Source of the DNA: Lysobacter sp. FW306-1B-D06B
Lineage (GTDB): Bacteria > Pseudomonadota > Gammaproteobacteria > Xanthomonadales > Xanthomonadaceae
Assembly (NCBI RefSeq): GCF_038446665.1
Contig: NZ_CP151802.1
Location: 930,001 to 994,000, forward strand
DNA length: 64,000 nucleotides
Direction of reading: 5' to 3'
The stretch's first letter is position 1. Each line of letters starts with the position of its first letter. Under the pieces are notes generated by a model, which saw only the letters and a program-made list of their open reading frames with translations, made no database searches and was not told the origin of the DNA. Positions 9,953 to 18,097 of the stretch are shown piece after piece. The translations under genes and the position numbers were made by a program.

Positions 9953-10132
9953 CCGTCATTCCCGCGTAGGCGGGAATCCAGGGACTTTTCACGCCTTCCC
10001 GATGCCTGTGAGCAGCACAGCAAAATGGATAGTGCCGCCAGGCGGCGGCCCAAGAGACCCAGCTTTCGCTGGAATGACGGGAAGTGTCGGACCGCGTGAC
10101 AGCCTGGATCCCGGGCCTTCCCCGGGATGACG
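9953..10132. repeat. TCATTCC-type palindromic repeat cluster (three elements)
   Basis: Three relatives of the same intergenic palindrome. The first has stem ATTCCCGC (9958-9965) and GCGGGAAT (9970-9977). The second spans 10021-10083 and looks interrupted by about 28 bases (10031-10058) compared with the intact copy at 34191. The third is a GATCCCGGG...CCCGGGATGACGG element at 10106-10132. The same family recurs at 17.9, 34.2 and 45.4 kb. Confidence 0.8.
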
Positions 10133-10152
10133 GCTTCGGAGACGCTTTCCCG

Positions 10153-10180
10153 ATTCCCGATTCCCGATTCCCGATTCCCG
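10153..10180. repeat. Heptamer array, 4 x ATTCCCG
   Basis: Four exact tandem copies, ending seven bases before the stop codon of the LAB_N gene. The preceding bases, GATGACGGCTTCGGAGACGC, are the same as those before the larger array at 45.6 kb, so palindrome plus array travel together. Confidence 0.9.
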
Positions 10181-10187
10181 AACCCGC

Positions 10188-10529
10188 TCAATGCGTCGCG
10201 CGATCCCGCTTCCACCCGCGATGCTTGATGTCCAGGTACAGGCTGTAGGCCGCCGTGAAGGCCGGGAACAGGTTCTGGATCACGCCCACCGAGTCCTGCT
10301 TCTGCGAGAACACGAAGTACGCCAGCGTCATCGCGCTGCCGATCAGGCTCATGTACCAGAACAGGCGCGGGATGACCGGCCGCCCGTGCCTGCGCGAGGC
10401 GACGAACTGCACCAGCCAGCGGCCGCCGAACATCAGCGCGCCGGTCAGGCCGATGATCTTCCACGGCGACATGTGCAGCCCGGTCCATTCGAGCCACGCG
10501 ATGGGGTGGTTCATGAAGTCGTATTCCAT
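10188..10529 (-). CDS. Lipid A biosynthesis N-terminal-domain (LAB_N) small membrane protein
   Basis: 113 residues with three to four predicted membrane helices and the LAB_N pattern: W(K)IIGLTGALMFGGRWLVQFVASRRHGRPVIP, FWYMSLIGSAMTLAYF and NLFPAFTAAYSLYLDIKHR. Such proteins accompany GT2 polyprenyl-phosphate glycosyltransferases in lipid A or undecaprenyl-sugar modification clusters. The exact role is unknown. The start has AGGGGGTT upstream. It begins 13 bp after the GT2 gene and is probably the last gene of the run parB to LAB_N. The stop codon almost touches a heptamer array. Confidence 0.85.
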   Translation of the reverse strand: MEYDFMNHPIAWLEWTGLHMSPWKIIGLTGALMFGGRWLVQFVASRRHGRPVIPRLFWYMSLIGSAMTLAYFVFSQKQDSVGVIQNLFPAFTAAYSLYLDIKHRGWKRDRATH

Positions 10530-10542
10530 TGGAACCCCCTGG

Positions 10543-11283
10543 TCAGACTTCTTCAGTGCGCGTGACCTTGCCGCGTCGGATCAGCCAGGCCACGCCGCGC
10601 AGGTCGCTGATGCCCACCAGCGCACGGTTGAGATTGTTGTACTTGGACACGCCCGTCGAACGCGCGCGGTGGTTCACCGGCACGCTCACGGTCTTGTAGC
10701 CCGCGCGCTGCATCAGTGCGGGCAGGTAGCGGTGCATGTGGTTGAAGTGCGGAAGTTCCAGGAACGCGGCGCGCTCGAACAGCTTGATCCCGCAACCGGT
10801 GTCGGGCGTGTCGTCGCGCAGGATGCGCGCGCGGATCGCATTGGCCCACTTCGACGCCCAGCGCTTGCTGCCGCTGTCGCGCCGGTTGACGCGCCAGCCG
10901 GCGAACATCTTCACCTCGCCCGTGGACTTCGCGCGCTCGGCCAGCAGCTTCGGAATGTCCGCCGGATCGTTCTGGCCGTCGCCATCGAGCGTGGCGATCC
11001 ATTGACCGCGCGCGGCCTTCACGCCATTGCGGATCGCGGTGCTCTGGCCGCTCTGGGTGACGTGGTGCACCACGCGAAGTTCGGGCACGTCGGCCTTGAG
11101 CGCGCGCAGCACGTCGAGCGTGTCGTCGCGCGACTGGTCGTCGACGTAGACGATCTCGAAATCGCCGCCGTCCTGCGGCGCGCGGCCGCGCAACGCCGCG
11201 GTGATCTCGTGCACCAGCGGCGCCACATTGTCGCGCTCGTTGAACACCGGGACGACGACGGACAAGTGCGGGGATGCGCTCAT
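10543..11283 (-). CDS. Family 2 glycosyltransferase (polyprenyl-phosphate sugar transferase-like)
   Basis: 246 residues. The GT-A fold motifs are clear: LSVVVPVFNERDNV at the N terminus, YVDDQSRDDT, and DGDGQNDP supplying the metal-binding DxD. The sequence is closest in style to dolichyl/undecaprenyl-phosphate mannosyl- or glucosyltransferases (DPM/ArnC type), but lacks the two long C-terminal helices of ArnC. Its ATG overlaps the stop of the epimerase gene by four bases (ATGA), so the two are translationally coupled, which suggests that the epimerase helps supply a sugar for this enzyme. Acceptor and donor cannot be read from sequence. Confidence 0.88.
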   Translation of the reverse strand: MSASPHLSVVVPVFNERDNVAPLVHEITAALRGRAPQDGGDFEIVYVDDQSRDDTLDVLRALKADVPELRVVHHVTQSGQSTAIRNGVKAARGQWIATLDGDGQNDPADIPKLLAERAKSTGEVKMFAGWRVNRRDSGSKRWASKWANAIRARILRDDTPDTGCGIKLFERAAFLELPHFNHMHRYLPALMQRAGYKTVSVPVNHRARSTGVSKYNNLNRALVGISDLRGVAWLIRRGKVTRTEEV

Positions 11284-12263
11284 GCGTTCTGGCCGAAGTA
11301 GTCGCGGCACCAGGCCACGACGCGTGGCAGGCCGGTTTCGATGGAGGTGGCCGGATCAAAGCCGAAGGCGTCGTGCGCGCGCTGCGTGTCGGCCATGGTC
11401 TGGATCATGTCGCCGGGCTGCATCGGCTTGTACACCTTCTGCGCGGTGACGCCGGCGGCGGCCTCGATCACGGCGATGAAACGCTCCAGCTCCACCGGCG
11501 TGTGGTTGCCGAGGTTGAAGACGCGGTGCGGCACTTCGCCTTCCGGCGGGTGGTCGAGCGCGCCGATCACGCCGGCGACGATGTCGTCGACGTAGGTGAA
11601 ATCGCGCTGCATCTTGCCGTGGTTGAACACGTCGATCGGCCGTCCGGCCAGCACCGCGCGGGAGAACAGCAGCGGCGCCATGTCCGGCCGGCCCCACGGG
11701 CCGTACACGGTGAAGAAGCGCAGGCCCGTCGCGCGCAGGCCGTACAGGTGCGCGTAGGTGTGGGCCATCAGTTCGTTGGCGGCCTTGGTGGCGGCGTACA
11801 GCGAACGCGGCTGGTCGATGCGCTGGTCTTCGGAGAACGGCGGCGTCGCCGAATCGCCGTACACGGAAGACGAACTCGCGTACGCCAGGTGCCGCACGCC
11901 GCGGTGTCGGCACAACTCCAGCATGTTGACGAAGCCGGTCAGGTTGCTGTCGACATACGCGTGCGGGTTGGTCAGCGAATAGCGCACGCCGGCCTGCGCG
12001 GCCAGGTGCACCACGCGCGTGGGGCGGACTTCGTCGAACAGCGCGGCCAGGCCGTCGCGGTCGGTCAGGTCGAGCGCGCGGATGTCCACGTCCGGGCACA
12101 GCGCGGCCACGCGGTCGCGCTTGATCTTCGGGTCGTAGTAGTCGTTGTAGTTGTCCAGACCGATGACGGTCTCGCCGCGTGCCTGCAGTGCGCGGCAGGT
12201 GTATGCGCCGATGAAGCCGGCGGCGCCGGTGACGAGGATGGTGCCGGAGGAAATGTCAGCCAT
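11280..12263 (-). CDS. NAD-dependent epimerase, UDP-glucuronate 4-epimerase-like
   Basis: A 327-residue extended short-chain dehydrogenase. The Rossmann motif GAAGFIG is near residue 13, the catalytic SSSSVYG and YAATK motifs are present, and the C-terminal half carries TVYGPWGRPDMA and FTYVDDIV. The DYYDPKIKRDR segment after strand two is characteristic of UDP-glucuronate 4-epimerases that make UDP-galacturonate. Substrate identity is therefore probable, not proven. It is coupled to the downstream GT2 gene and lies 22 bp after the DUF4279-like gene. Confidence 0.9.
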   Translation of the reverse strand: MADISSGTILVTGAAGFIGAYTCRALQARGETVIGLDNYNDYYDPKIKRDRVAALCPDVDIRALDLTDRDGLAALFDEVRPTRVVHLAAQAGVRYSLTNPHAYVDSNLTGFVNMLELCRHRGVRHLAYASSSSVYGDSATPPFSEDQRIDQPRSLYAATKAANELMAHTYAHLYGLRATGLRFFTVYGPWGRPDMAPLLFSRAVLAGRPIDVFNHGKMQRDFTYVDDIVAGVIGALDHPPEGEVPHRVFNLGNHTPVELERFIAVIEAAAGVTAQKVYKPMQPGDMIQTMADTQRAHDAFGFDPATSIETGLPRVVAWCRDYFGQNA

Positions 12264-12285
12264 CGGGGTCCCGTGGGGGTGGAGG

Positions 12286-12711
12286 TCAGTCGGGTTCGGC
12301 GTGGAAATCGAAACCCAGGGTCAGTTTGAGGTCCGCCAGTCCCGCGCCCAATGCCGGATCGAGCTCGAAGCCGAAGCCGCTTTCGCCCGACAGTCCGATC
12401 GACAGGCCGCAACGTCCGCCCCGGATGTAGAACGTGTGCAGGGTGTCGCGATGCATCGCCAGCCGCTGCTGCACGCCCTTCAGGTAGTCCTGGAGGTCCT
12501 CATCCGACCAGTTTCGCGATCCATGTGTCAGATTCGTGTAGGCGTAGCTTTCGCGGTACACGCCGCTCAGGGCGGCGCCGGACGGCGTGGCGCGACGCTC
12601 GCCCGCGCGCCAGGTGCGCACCGGCGCCAGGCCGAGCTGGTCGAACAGGGGGCGCAGGTCGTCGCGCGGGTGCATCGCGCGCAGGGAAACCTTGTAGCGG
12701 TACGGATTCAT
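12286..12711 (-). CDS. DUF4279-like protein of unknown function
   Basis: 141 residues, cytoplasmic in character, without signal peptide or membrane helix. The central region (residues ~60-120: TNLTHGSRNWSDEDLQDYL, LSIGLSGESGFGFELDPALG) fits the DUF4279 pattern, in which a small beta-rich domain ends in 'LDP-LL--L--LG--L-FD'. No function is known. It starts 16 bp after the parB stop and ends 22 bp before the epimerase start, so it is probably read through from parAB, although nothing links it to partitioning. Confidence 0.65.
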   Translation of the reverse strand: MNPYRYKVSLRAMHPRDDLRPLFDQLGLAPVRTWRAGERRATPSGAALSGVYRESYAYTNLTHGSRNWSDEDLQDYLKGVQQRLAMHRDTLHTFYIRGGRCGLSIGLSGESGFGFELDPALGAGLADLKLTLGFDFHAEPD

Positions 12712-12727
12712 GCCGGCCGCCTCGTCC

Positions 12728-13639
12728 TTACTCGGTGACGGTACCGCGCAGCTTCTCGAGCACGCCTTCCAGCGAGTCGAGGTCGGTGTAGTGGATCACC
12801 AGCCGGCCCTTGCCGGCGCGGCCGTGCAACACGTTGACCTTGGTGTTGAGCGACTCCGACAGCTCGCGTTCCAGCGCGGCGATGTCCGCCTGCGGCCGGG
12901 CCTTGGCGGCCTTGGGCTTGGCGGCGCTGCTGGTCGGGATCTGGCCGGCGGACAGCTGCTGCACGCGGTGTTCGACCTCGCGCACCGACCAGCCGTGTTC
13001 GGCGGCCTGGCGCGCCAGGGCGATCGCCGCCTGCGGCGTCAGCGCCAGCAGGGCACGGGCGTGGCCCATTTCCAGCGAATGGGTTTCCAGCAGGACGCGG
13101 ATTTCCGCCGGCAGTTCCAGCAGGCGCAGCAGGTTGGACACGGCGGCGCGCGAACGGCCGACGGCCTCGGCGGCCTGGGCGTGCGTCAGGTCGAATTCGT
13201 CGATCAGGCGCTGCAGCGCGGTGGCCTCTTCCAGCGGATTGAGGTCCTCGCGCTGGATGTTCTCGATCAGCGCCATCGCGACCACGGTGCGGTCGTCGAC
13301 TTCGCGGATGACGACCGGAATCTCGTTGAGCCCGGCCAGCTGCGTCGCACGCCAGCGGCGTTCGCCGGCGATGATCTCGTAGCGCTTGCCGCCCAGGTCG
13401 CGCACGACGATGGGCTGGATCACGCCCTGCGCCTTGATCGACTCGGCCAGCTCGGCCAGCTTCTCCTGGTCCCAATGCTTGCGCGGCTGGTACTTGCCGG
13501 GCGTCAGCGCGTCCACGGGCAGGTGGCGCAGCACGTCGCCTTCCACGGCCTCCAGGGCCGGCGCCTCGGCGGCGGCCTTGGGCCCGAGCAATGCTTCCAG
13601 ACCGCGGCCCAGGCCGCGCTTCTTGTTGGCTACGCTCAT
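12728..13639 (-). CDS. parB: Chromosome-partitioning protein ParB
   Basis: 303 residues. The N terminus has the typical KKRGLGRGLEALLG. The ParB/Srx CTP-binding domain carries PRKHW, then GERRWRA (residues ~92-98) and ENIQREDLNPLEEA. A helix-turn-helix follows (THAQAAEAVGRSRAAVSNLLRLL), and then a C-terminal dimerisation part. It binds parS sites and loads SMC, together with ParA. Its start overlaps the parA stop by four bases. I did not find a TGTTTCACGTGAAACA-like parS site in the window. Confidence 0.97.
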   Translation of the reverse strand: MSVANKKRGLGRGLEALLGPKAAAEAPALEAVEGDVLRHLPVDALTPGKYQPRKHWDQEKLAELAESIKAQGVIQPIVVRDLGGKRYEIIAGERRWRATQLAGLNEIPVVIREVDDRTVVAMALIENIQREDLNPLEEATALQRLIDEFDLTHAQAAEAVGRSRAAVSNLLRLLELPAEIRVLLETHSLEMGHARALLALTPQAAIALARQAAEHGWSVREVEHRVQQLSAGQIPTSSAAKPKAAKARPQADIAALERELSESLNTKVNVLHGRAGKGRLVIHYTDLDSLEGVLEKLRGTVTE

Positions 13640-14451
13640 GCCGTCGTCTCCTTAACTTCGGCGCGTGCGGACTTGGCTGCCGTGTCGCGCTCGCGCTGGC
13701 GGCGCAGCACTTCGCCGGCCAGGCCCATGTAGGCAATGCCGCCCCGGCTGGCGCGGTCGTAGCCGACGATGCTCTGGCCGTAGCTCGGTGCCTCGGCCAG
13801 GCGCACGTTGCGCGGCACGATGGTGCGGAACACGCGATCGCCGAAATGCTTGGTGAGTTCGGCCGAGACCGCGTTGGCGAGGTTGTTGCGCACGTCGAAC
13901 ATGGTGCGCAGCACGCCTTCGATCTCCAGCGCCGGATTGAGCCTGGCCTTGAGCGCCTCGATGGTGTCCAGCAGCGCGCTGATGCCTTCCAGCGCGTAGT
14001 ACTCGCACTGCATCGGCACGATGATCGAGTCCGCCGCGGTCAGCGCATTGAGCGTGAGCAGCGACAGCGCCGGCGGGCAGTCGATCAGGATGTAGTCGTA
14101 GTTGGCGCGCAGCGGGGCGAGCGCGGCCTTGAGGCGCTGCTCGCGGTCGGTGGCGCTCATCAGGCTGATTTCGGCCGCCGTCAGCTCGATGTTGGCCGGC
14201 AGCAGGTCGAATTCCTCGGCGGTGCGCTTGAGGATCGACGGGGCCTCGGCTTCGCCCAGCAGCACGTCGCAGATCGAAGTCTCGATCTCGCGCTTGTCGA
14301 TGCCGCTGCCCATGGTCGCGTTGCCCTGCGGGTCCAGGTCGACCAGCAGCACGCGCTTGGGCGTGCGCGCGAGCGCGGCGGCCAGGTTGACGGCGGTGGT
14401 GGTCTTGCCGACCCCGCCTTTCTGGTTGGCGACGGCGATGATGCGGGCCAT
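13636..14451 (-). CDS. parA: Chromosome-partitioning ATPase ParA (Soj)
   Basis: A 271-residue deviant Walker-A ATPase: KGGVGKTTT at residues ~11-19, DLDPQGNAT for the switch I region, and IDCPPALSLLTLNAL for Walker B. Length and motifs are those of chromosomal Soj/ParA, with no N-terminal DNA-binding domain as in plasmid type Ia. It forms an operon with parB. The gene follows rsmG after a 197-bp gap, the order seen near the replication origin in many bacteria, though the origin itself is not visible here. Confidence 0.97.
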   Translation of the reverse strand: MARIIAVANQKGGVGKTTTAVNLAAALARTPKRVLLVDLDPQGNATMGSGIDKREIETSICDVLLGEAEAPSILKRTAEEFDLLPANIELTAAEISLMSATDREQRLKAALAPLRANYDYILIDCPPALSLLTLNALTAADSIIVPMQCEYYALEGISALLDTIEALKARLNPALEIEGVLRTMFDVRNNLANAVSAELTKHFGDRVFRTIVPRNVRLAEAPSYGQSIVGYDRASRGGIAYMGLAGEVLRRQRERDTAAKSARAEVKETTA

Positions 14452-14648
14452 GCGGCTCGTCCTGGGCTGGTAATGGTTAAGGCGCGGAATGAGGCCGGCG
14501 TGGGGCCGGACCGGTGATTATGCCCGGATGGGAACTCGCGCGCGCCTTCGCCGGTAGCTGTATGGGCTCCGGCCATGCGCCTGCGGGCGCGGGCTGCGCC
14601 GGATCAAGCACTTGCGACGGTCCCGGTAGACCGACGGTTGCGTCCGGT

Positions 14649-15311
14649 TTACGAACCTGCCCGGGCGATCACGATCAGATGACGCTCCGCGTCAAGCCCC
14701 GGGACCCGCAGCGGATGGGAGCCCTCGACCCGCCAGCCCGGCGGCAGCGCGGCGATCTCGTCGGCCGGGTGCACGCCCTTCATCGCCAGCAGGCGACCGT
14801 CGGGCTTGAGCAAGTGGCCGCCCAGTTCCAGGATCAGCGGCAGCGTGGCCAGGGCGCGGGCGGTGATCGCGTCGTACGCGCCGGGCTCGTCCACCGCTTC
14901 GATGCGCGATTCGGCCACGCGCGCGCCCGGCAGGCCCAGCTGGCGGATCGCTTCGCGCATGAAGCGCGCCTTCTTGCCGTTGCTTTCCACCAGCGTGACC
15001 TTCAGGCCCGGCTTGACGATCGACAGCGGAATCCCCGGCAGCCCCGGGCCGGTGCCCAGGTCGGCCAGGTGCCCGCCGCGCGCGGCCAGCTCGTCCAGGT
15101 ACGGGTGCATCGCCAGCGAATCGAGCAGGTGCTTGACCACCATCTCGTGCGGATCGCGCACGGCGGTGAGGTTGTAGGTCTTGTTCCAGCGCAGCAGCAG
15201 GGCGAGGTAGTCCAGCAGCGGCGCGGCCGCGGCCGGGTCCAGCGCGAGCGCGCGCAGGCCATCGTCCAGGGTGCGGCGCAGCGAGGGGTCGAAGGGAGCG
15301 GGGGTGTTCAT
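14649..15311 (-). CDS. rsmG: 16S rRNA (guanine527-N7)-methyltransferase RsmG
   Basis: A 220-residue SAM-dependent methyltransferase that modifies G527 in the 530 loop of 16S rRNA. Family motifs present are [24 protein letters not shown], the SAM-binding [29 protein letters not shown] and ITARALATL. Length is as usual. The upstream 35 bases carry a degenerate GGGAATG/GGGATTC heptamer stretch that lies where the rsmG leader should be. Confidence 0.97.
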   Translation of the reverse strand: MNTPAPFDPSLRRTLDDGLRALALDPAAAAPLLDYLALLLRWNKTYNLTAVRDPHEMVVKHLLDSLAMHPYLDELAARGGHLADLGTGPGLPGIPLSIVKPGLKVTLVESNGKKARFMREAIRQLGLPGARVAESRIEAVDEPGAYDAITARALATLPLILELGGHLLKPDGRLLAMKGVHPADEIAALPPGWRVEGSHPLRVPGLDAERHLIVIARAGS

Positions 15312-15344
15312 GCGGTGGAACGGGAATGGGGAATGGGAACGCCC

Positions 15345-15429
15345 GGGATTCGGGATTCGGGATTCGCAAAAGCGCGCACAGGGTACCTTGGGGGCCGCCG
15401 TGCCGCTCCTGACGAATCACGAATCCCGG
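15345..15429. repeat. GGGATTC heptamer array with inverted right end, reaching into pptT
   Basis: Three exact GGGATTC copies (15345-15365) are followed by GCAAAAGCGC (15366-15375), the same junction as at 24.0 kb. About 45 bases later the inverted form CGAATCCCGG (15420-15429) occurs. That right end overlaps the last codons and stop of the phosphopantetheinyl transferase gene. Two GGGAATG copies lie just to the left (15322-15335). Confidence 0.85.
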
Positions 15430-16016
15430 CTTCGCCACGCCAGCGCACCGAGGTAATCCGGCTCCGGCTGCAATTCGAGCAGCGACCAGTCGCCCGGCGC
15501 TCCCAGCGCGGGGTCGCATTCGACCAGGCGCAGACCGTCGGGCGACTCGGCGAAGCGCAGGCGGTGCAGGCCGAAGGAAATGCCGTGCCCGTGCGCCTTG
15601 AGCACCGCTTCCTTCGCGCACCACAGGCGCAGGAAGCCGTGGTCGCGCACCGCCGCGGACGGCGCGGCGTGCAGCCAGGCCAGCTCCGGCGCGGTGAAGT
15701 AGCGCTGCGCCAGATCGAGCGCACGCGCTCGCGGGCGCAGGTGTTCCAGGTCGATGCCGACCCGCACGCCGTGACCCAGCGCGATCAGCAGGCCGTCGCC
15801 GCTGTGGCTCCAATTGCAGTCCCAGGCGCCCAGGGCGCCGCCCAGCCGCGGCCGGCCGCGCGCGTCGCGACCCAGCGGCAAGGCCGGCGGCGGCACGCCC
15901 AGCTCCGCGGCCAGCCATTCGCGCGCCAGCGGCTCGGCCGGGGCGCGCGGCGGGTGCGGCCGCCAGGCCCAGCGCACCGGGGTCCGGCACTTCGTTGCGG
16001 GTTCGGACAGGGACAT
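15417..16016 (-). CDS. 4'-phosphopantetheinyl transferase (Sfp type)
   Basis: 199 residues. It transfers phosphopantetheine from CoA to acyl carrier proteins. Key motifs are CNWSHSGD, GIDLEHLRPR (Mg-binding Asp/Glu) and the LWCAKEAVLKAHG helix (W-KEA-K). The protein is near the short end for Sfp-type enzymes. The start is the ATG at 16016, before MSLSEPATKC; upstream in-frame sequence is not family-like and runs through the divergent ligase gene. The last residues, SRDS, are encoded by an intergenic heptamer repeat. It is divergent from an acyl ligase; both are functions expected for the aryl polyene pathway at 45.7-58.3 kb, so it may serve the ACP there. Confidence 0.9.
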   Translation of the reverse strand: MSLSEPATKCRTPVRWAWRPHPPRAPAEPLAREWLAAELGVPPPALPLGRDARGRPRLGGALGAWDCNWSHSGDGLLIALGHGVRVGIDLEHLRPRARALDLAQRYFTAPELAWLHAAPSAAVRDHGFLRLWCAKEAVLKAHGHGISFGLHRLRFAESPDGLRLVECDPALGAPGDWSLLELQPEPDYLGALAWRSRDS

Positions 16017-16104
16017 GAAACAGTCGTTGGGGAGCCGTGGCGGCCGCCAGCGTAAAGTAACGCCAGGGGAAGCGGCGTCGCCGCAGAACACAGCCAAACG
16101 CCAA

Positions 16105-17478
16105 ATGTCCGCGGTCGTCGAATCCACCATCGTCCCGTCCTCGCCCGTGCCGCTCATGCACGGTGCGCCATCGCTTCCCATCGCCTTCGACGAAGGCGGC
16201 CACGCCATCGACCGCGCCGCGTTCGCCCGCCACGTGCGCGCGCTGGCCGCCCGGCTTCCGGCCGCGCGCCACGCGTTGAACCTGTGCGAAGACCGCTACC
16301 GCTACCTCGTCGCCTTCTGCGCGGTGGCGGTGCGCGGACAGACGACGCTGATGCCGTCCTCGCGCGCGCCGGGCGTGGTCGAGCAGGTGCTGACGCATTA
16401 CCCGGACAGTTACTGCCTGACCGACGTCGAACTCTCGCCCGCTCCGCCGCACTGCGTGCGCATGCCCGCGGAGCTGGAGGAGCTCGACGGCCCGCCGTTG
16501 GCCCTGGATGCGCAGGCGCTCGTCGCGATCGGCTTCACCTCCGGCAGCACCGGCCAGCCGCGCGCCTACACCAAGCGCTGGGACAGCTTCCGCACCAGCA
16601 CCGCGCAGAACCTCGCCGCTTTCGACGGCCTGCTGCGCGAGGACGTCACCCACGTCATCGCCACCGTGCCGCCGCAGCACATGTACGGCATGGAGATGTC
16701 GGTGCTGCTGCCGCTGCTGGGGCCGGTCGCCGTGCATGCGGCGCGGCCGTTGTTCCCGGCCGACGTCGCGCGCGCGCTGCACGATTCGCCGACGCCGCCT
16801 CTGCTGATCACCACGCCCGTGCACCTGCGCGCGCTGGTGGCCTCGGGCCTGGACCTGCCGCCACTGGCCGGCATCGTCTCGGCGACCGCGCCGTTGCCGT
16901 CGGAGCTCGCCGAGCAGGCCGAAGCCCGTTACGCCTGCGAAGTGCGCGAAGTCTTCGGTTCCACCGAAACTTGCGTGTTCGCGCGCCGTCGTACGGCGCG
17001 CGACATCGCCTGGACGCCGCTGCCGGGCGTGCGCCTGGCGCCGCAGCCGGACGGGACCGCCGTGCTTGCACCGCACCTGGCCGAGCCGGTGGTGCTCGCC
17101 GATCTGATGGAAATCCACGCCGATGGCCGTTTCGAGCTGCGCGGACGCAACGCCGACCTGCTCGAGATCGCCGGCAAGCGCGCCTCGCTGGGCGACCTCA
17201 CGCGCAAGCTGCTGGCGGTGCCGGGCGTCGAGGACGGCGTGATGTTCCAGCTCGACGAGGAAGACGCCATCGGCGTGCGGCGCATCGCCGCGCTGGTCGT
17301 CGCGCCGACGCTGGACGAGGCGGCGATCCACCACGCGCTGCGGCAACAGCTGGATCCGGTGTTCCTGCCGCGTCCGCTGCGCCGTGTGGACGCCTTGCCG
17401 CGCAACGAGACCGGCAAGCTCCCGCGCCACGCGCTGGAAGTGCTGTTGCACGCACACGAGCCGCACGCGCCGGCCTGA
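16105..17478 (+). CDS. AMP-forming acyl-CoA/acyl-ACP synthetase (pigment-pathway type)
   Basis: About 457 residues of the ANL superfamily. The P-loop is FTSGSTGQPRAYTKRW; later motifs are VFGSTETCVFARRR (YGxTE equivalent) and the C-terminal RGRNADLLEIAGKRASL, with the catalytic lysine region DALPRNETGKLPRH. Enzymes of this shortened type occur in aryl polyene/xanthomonadin clusters, where they activate the aryl starter or load it on the ACP. Here the gene is paired divergently with a PPTase, far from the main cluster. The start ATG at 16105 lacks a clear ribosome site; the next candidate is 51 bases on. Confidence 0.8.
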   Translation: MSAVVESTIVPSSPVPLMHGAPSLPIAFDEGGHAIDRAAFARHVRALAARLPAARHALNLCEDRYRYLVAFCAVAVRGQTTLMPSSRAPGVVEQVLTHYPDSYCLTDVELSPAPPHCVRMPAELEELDGPPLALDAQALVAIGFTSGSTGQPRAYTKRWDSFRTSTAQNLAAFDGLLREDVTHVIATVPPQHMYGMEMSVLLPLLGPVAVHAARPLFPADVARALHDSPTPPLLITTPVHLRALVASGLDLPPLAGIVSATAPLPSELAEQAEARYACEVREVFGSTETCVFARRRTARDIAWTPLPGVRLAPQPDGTAVLAPHLAEPVVLADLMEIHADGRFELRGRNADLLEIAGKRASLGDLTRKLLAVPGVEDGVMFQLDEEDAIGVRRIAALVVAPTLDEAAIHHALRQQLDPVFLPRPLRRVDALPRNETGKLPRHALEVLLHAHEPHAPA

Positions 17479-17567
17479 GCACGTCGCTGCACGCGTCCGT
17501 CACATCGGCGGGCACAGACTCGCGTCGCCCCGCGCGGGGCACCCCCTTCATCGCAGGAGGCGCGAGC

Positions 17568-17840
17568 ATGTTGGGCATCCTGATCTGGCTCATTGTCGGC
17601 GGCGTGATCGGTTGGATCGCCAGCCTGGTCATGCGCACCGACGCGCAGCAGGGCCTGTTCCTGAACATCATCGTGGGCATCGTGGGCGCCTTCATCGGCG
17701 GATGGCTCGGTGGGATGTTCGGGCTGGGCGGCGATATCAACAGCGGCGACTTCAGCCTGAGCGGGCTGCTGATGTCGCTGGTCGGCGCGATCGTGCTGCT
17801 GGCGATCGTGAATCTGTTCCGGCGAGGTCGCGTGCGCTGA
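17568..17840 (+). CDS. GlsB/YeaQ/YmgE-family stress membrane protein
   Basis: A 90-residue, Gly-rich integral membrane protein with three helices (LGILIWLIVGGVIGWIASLV; NIIVGIVGAFIGGWLGGMFGL; LLMSLVGAIVLLAIVNLF) and a basic end RRGRVR. This matches transglycosylase-associated/YeaQ proteins, often induced by general stress, molecular function unknown. An excellent GCAGGAGG site lies upstream, and a terminator follows 24 bases after the stop. Confidence 0.92.
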   Translation: MLGILIWLIVGGVIGWIASLVMRTDAQQGLFLNIIVGIVGAFIGGWLGGMFGLGGDINSGDFSLSGLLMSLVGAIVLLAIVNLFRRGRVR

Positions 17841-17864
17841 GGCGCGTCGTACGCGATGTGCAAG

Positions 17865-17897
17865 GCGAAAGGCCCGGCTTGCCGGGCCTTCGCTTTT
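17865..17897 (+). terminator. Rho-independent terminator after the YeaQ-type gene
   Basis: Stem GCGAAAGGCCCGGC / GCCGGGCCTTCGC (one-base bulge) with loop TT, followed by TTTT. Confidence 0.88.
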
Positions 17898-17917
17898 CTC
17901 GGGAACCCGAACTCCCC

Positions 17918-18003
17918 GTCATCCCGGCGAAGGCCGGGACCCACGCCGTCACGCATTCCGCTCCGTCACGTCATTCCTGCGAAAGCTGGAATCCATTTTG
18001 ATT
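17918..18003. repeat. TCATTCC-type palindromic repeats (two)
   Basis: The first, 17918-17940, has the form GTCATCCCGGCGAAGG then CCGGGAC. The second, 17969-18003, is the mirror of the element at 34191, including its ATCCATTTTGAT tail, with one difference. Confidence 0.8.
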
Positions 18004-18032
18004 TGGCTCCAGGGCCTTTGCGGAAGAAGACG

Positions 18033-18075
18033 AAGGCAACAGCAACAGCAACAGCAAGAAGCTCAAGCTCAAGCG
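18033..18075. repeat. Short GCAACA/CTCAAG low-complexity repeat
   Basis: Tandem GCAACA units followed by two CTCAAG-like units between the palindromes and the 3' end of xth. It lies outside any gene. Confidence 0.6.
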
Positions 18076-18097
18076 ACAGCTACAACCGCAAGCCCTC

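Larger units (their letters stand above)
9723..10187. other. Repeat-rich intergenic region
   Basis: About 465 bases between the LAB_N gene and the DUF885 gene. 9723-9950 holds no supported gene and probably contains the DUF885 promoter. 9953-10132 holds TCATTCC-type palindromes and 10153-10180 a heptamer array, listed separately. Open frames here are translations of the repeats. Confidence 0.6.

Noticed and set aside
9723..9992. N-terminal extension of the DUF885 protein starting MKSPWIPAYAGMT
   Set aside because: That peptide is the familiar translation of the TCATTCC-type palindrome. The signal peptide begins at the GTG at 9722.
12728..14648. parS site near parAB
   Set aside because: I searched by eye for a TGTTTCACGTGAAACA-like 16-mer around parAB and in nearby gaps and saw none. 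A scan allowing mismatches is needed to be sure.
14692..17466. A 924-codon minus-strand open frame across rsmG, pptT and the acyl ligase
   Set aside because: It covers three well-supported genes in another frame or strand, with low-complexity Arg/Ala/Gly composition and no family motif.
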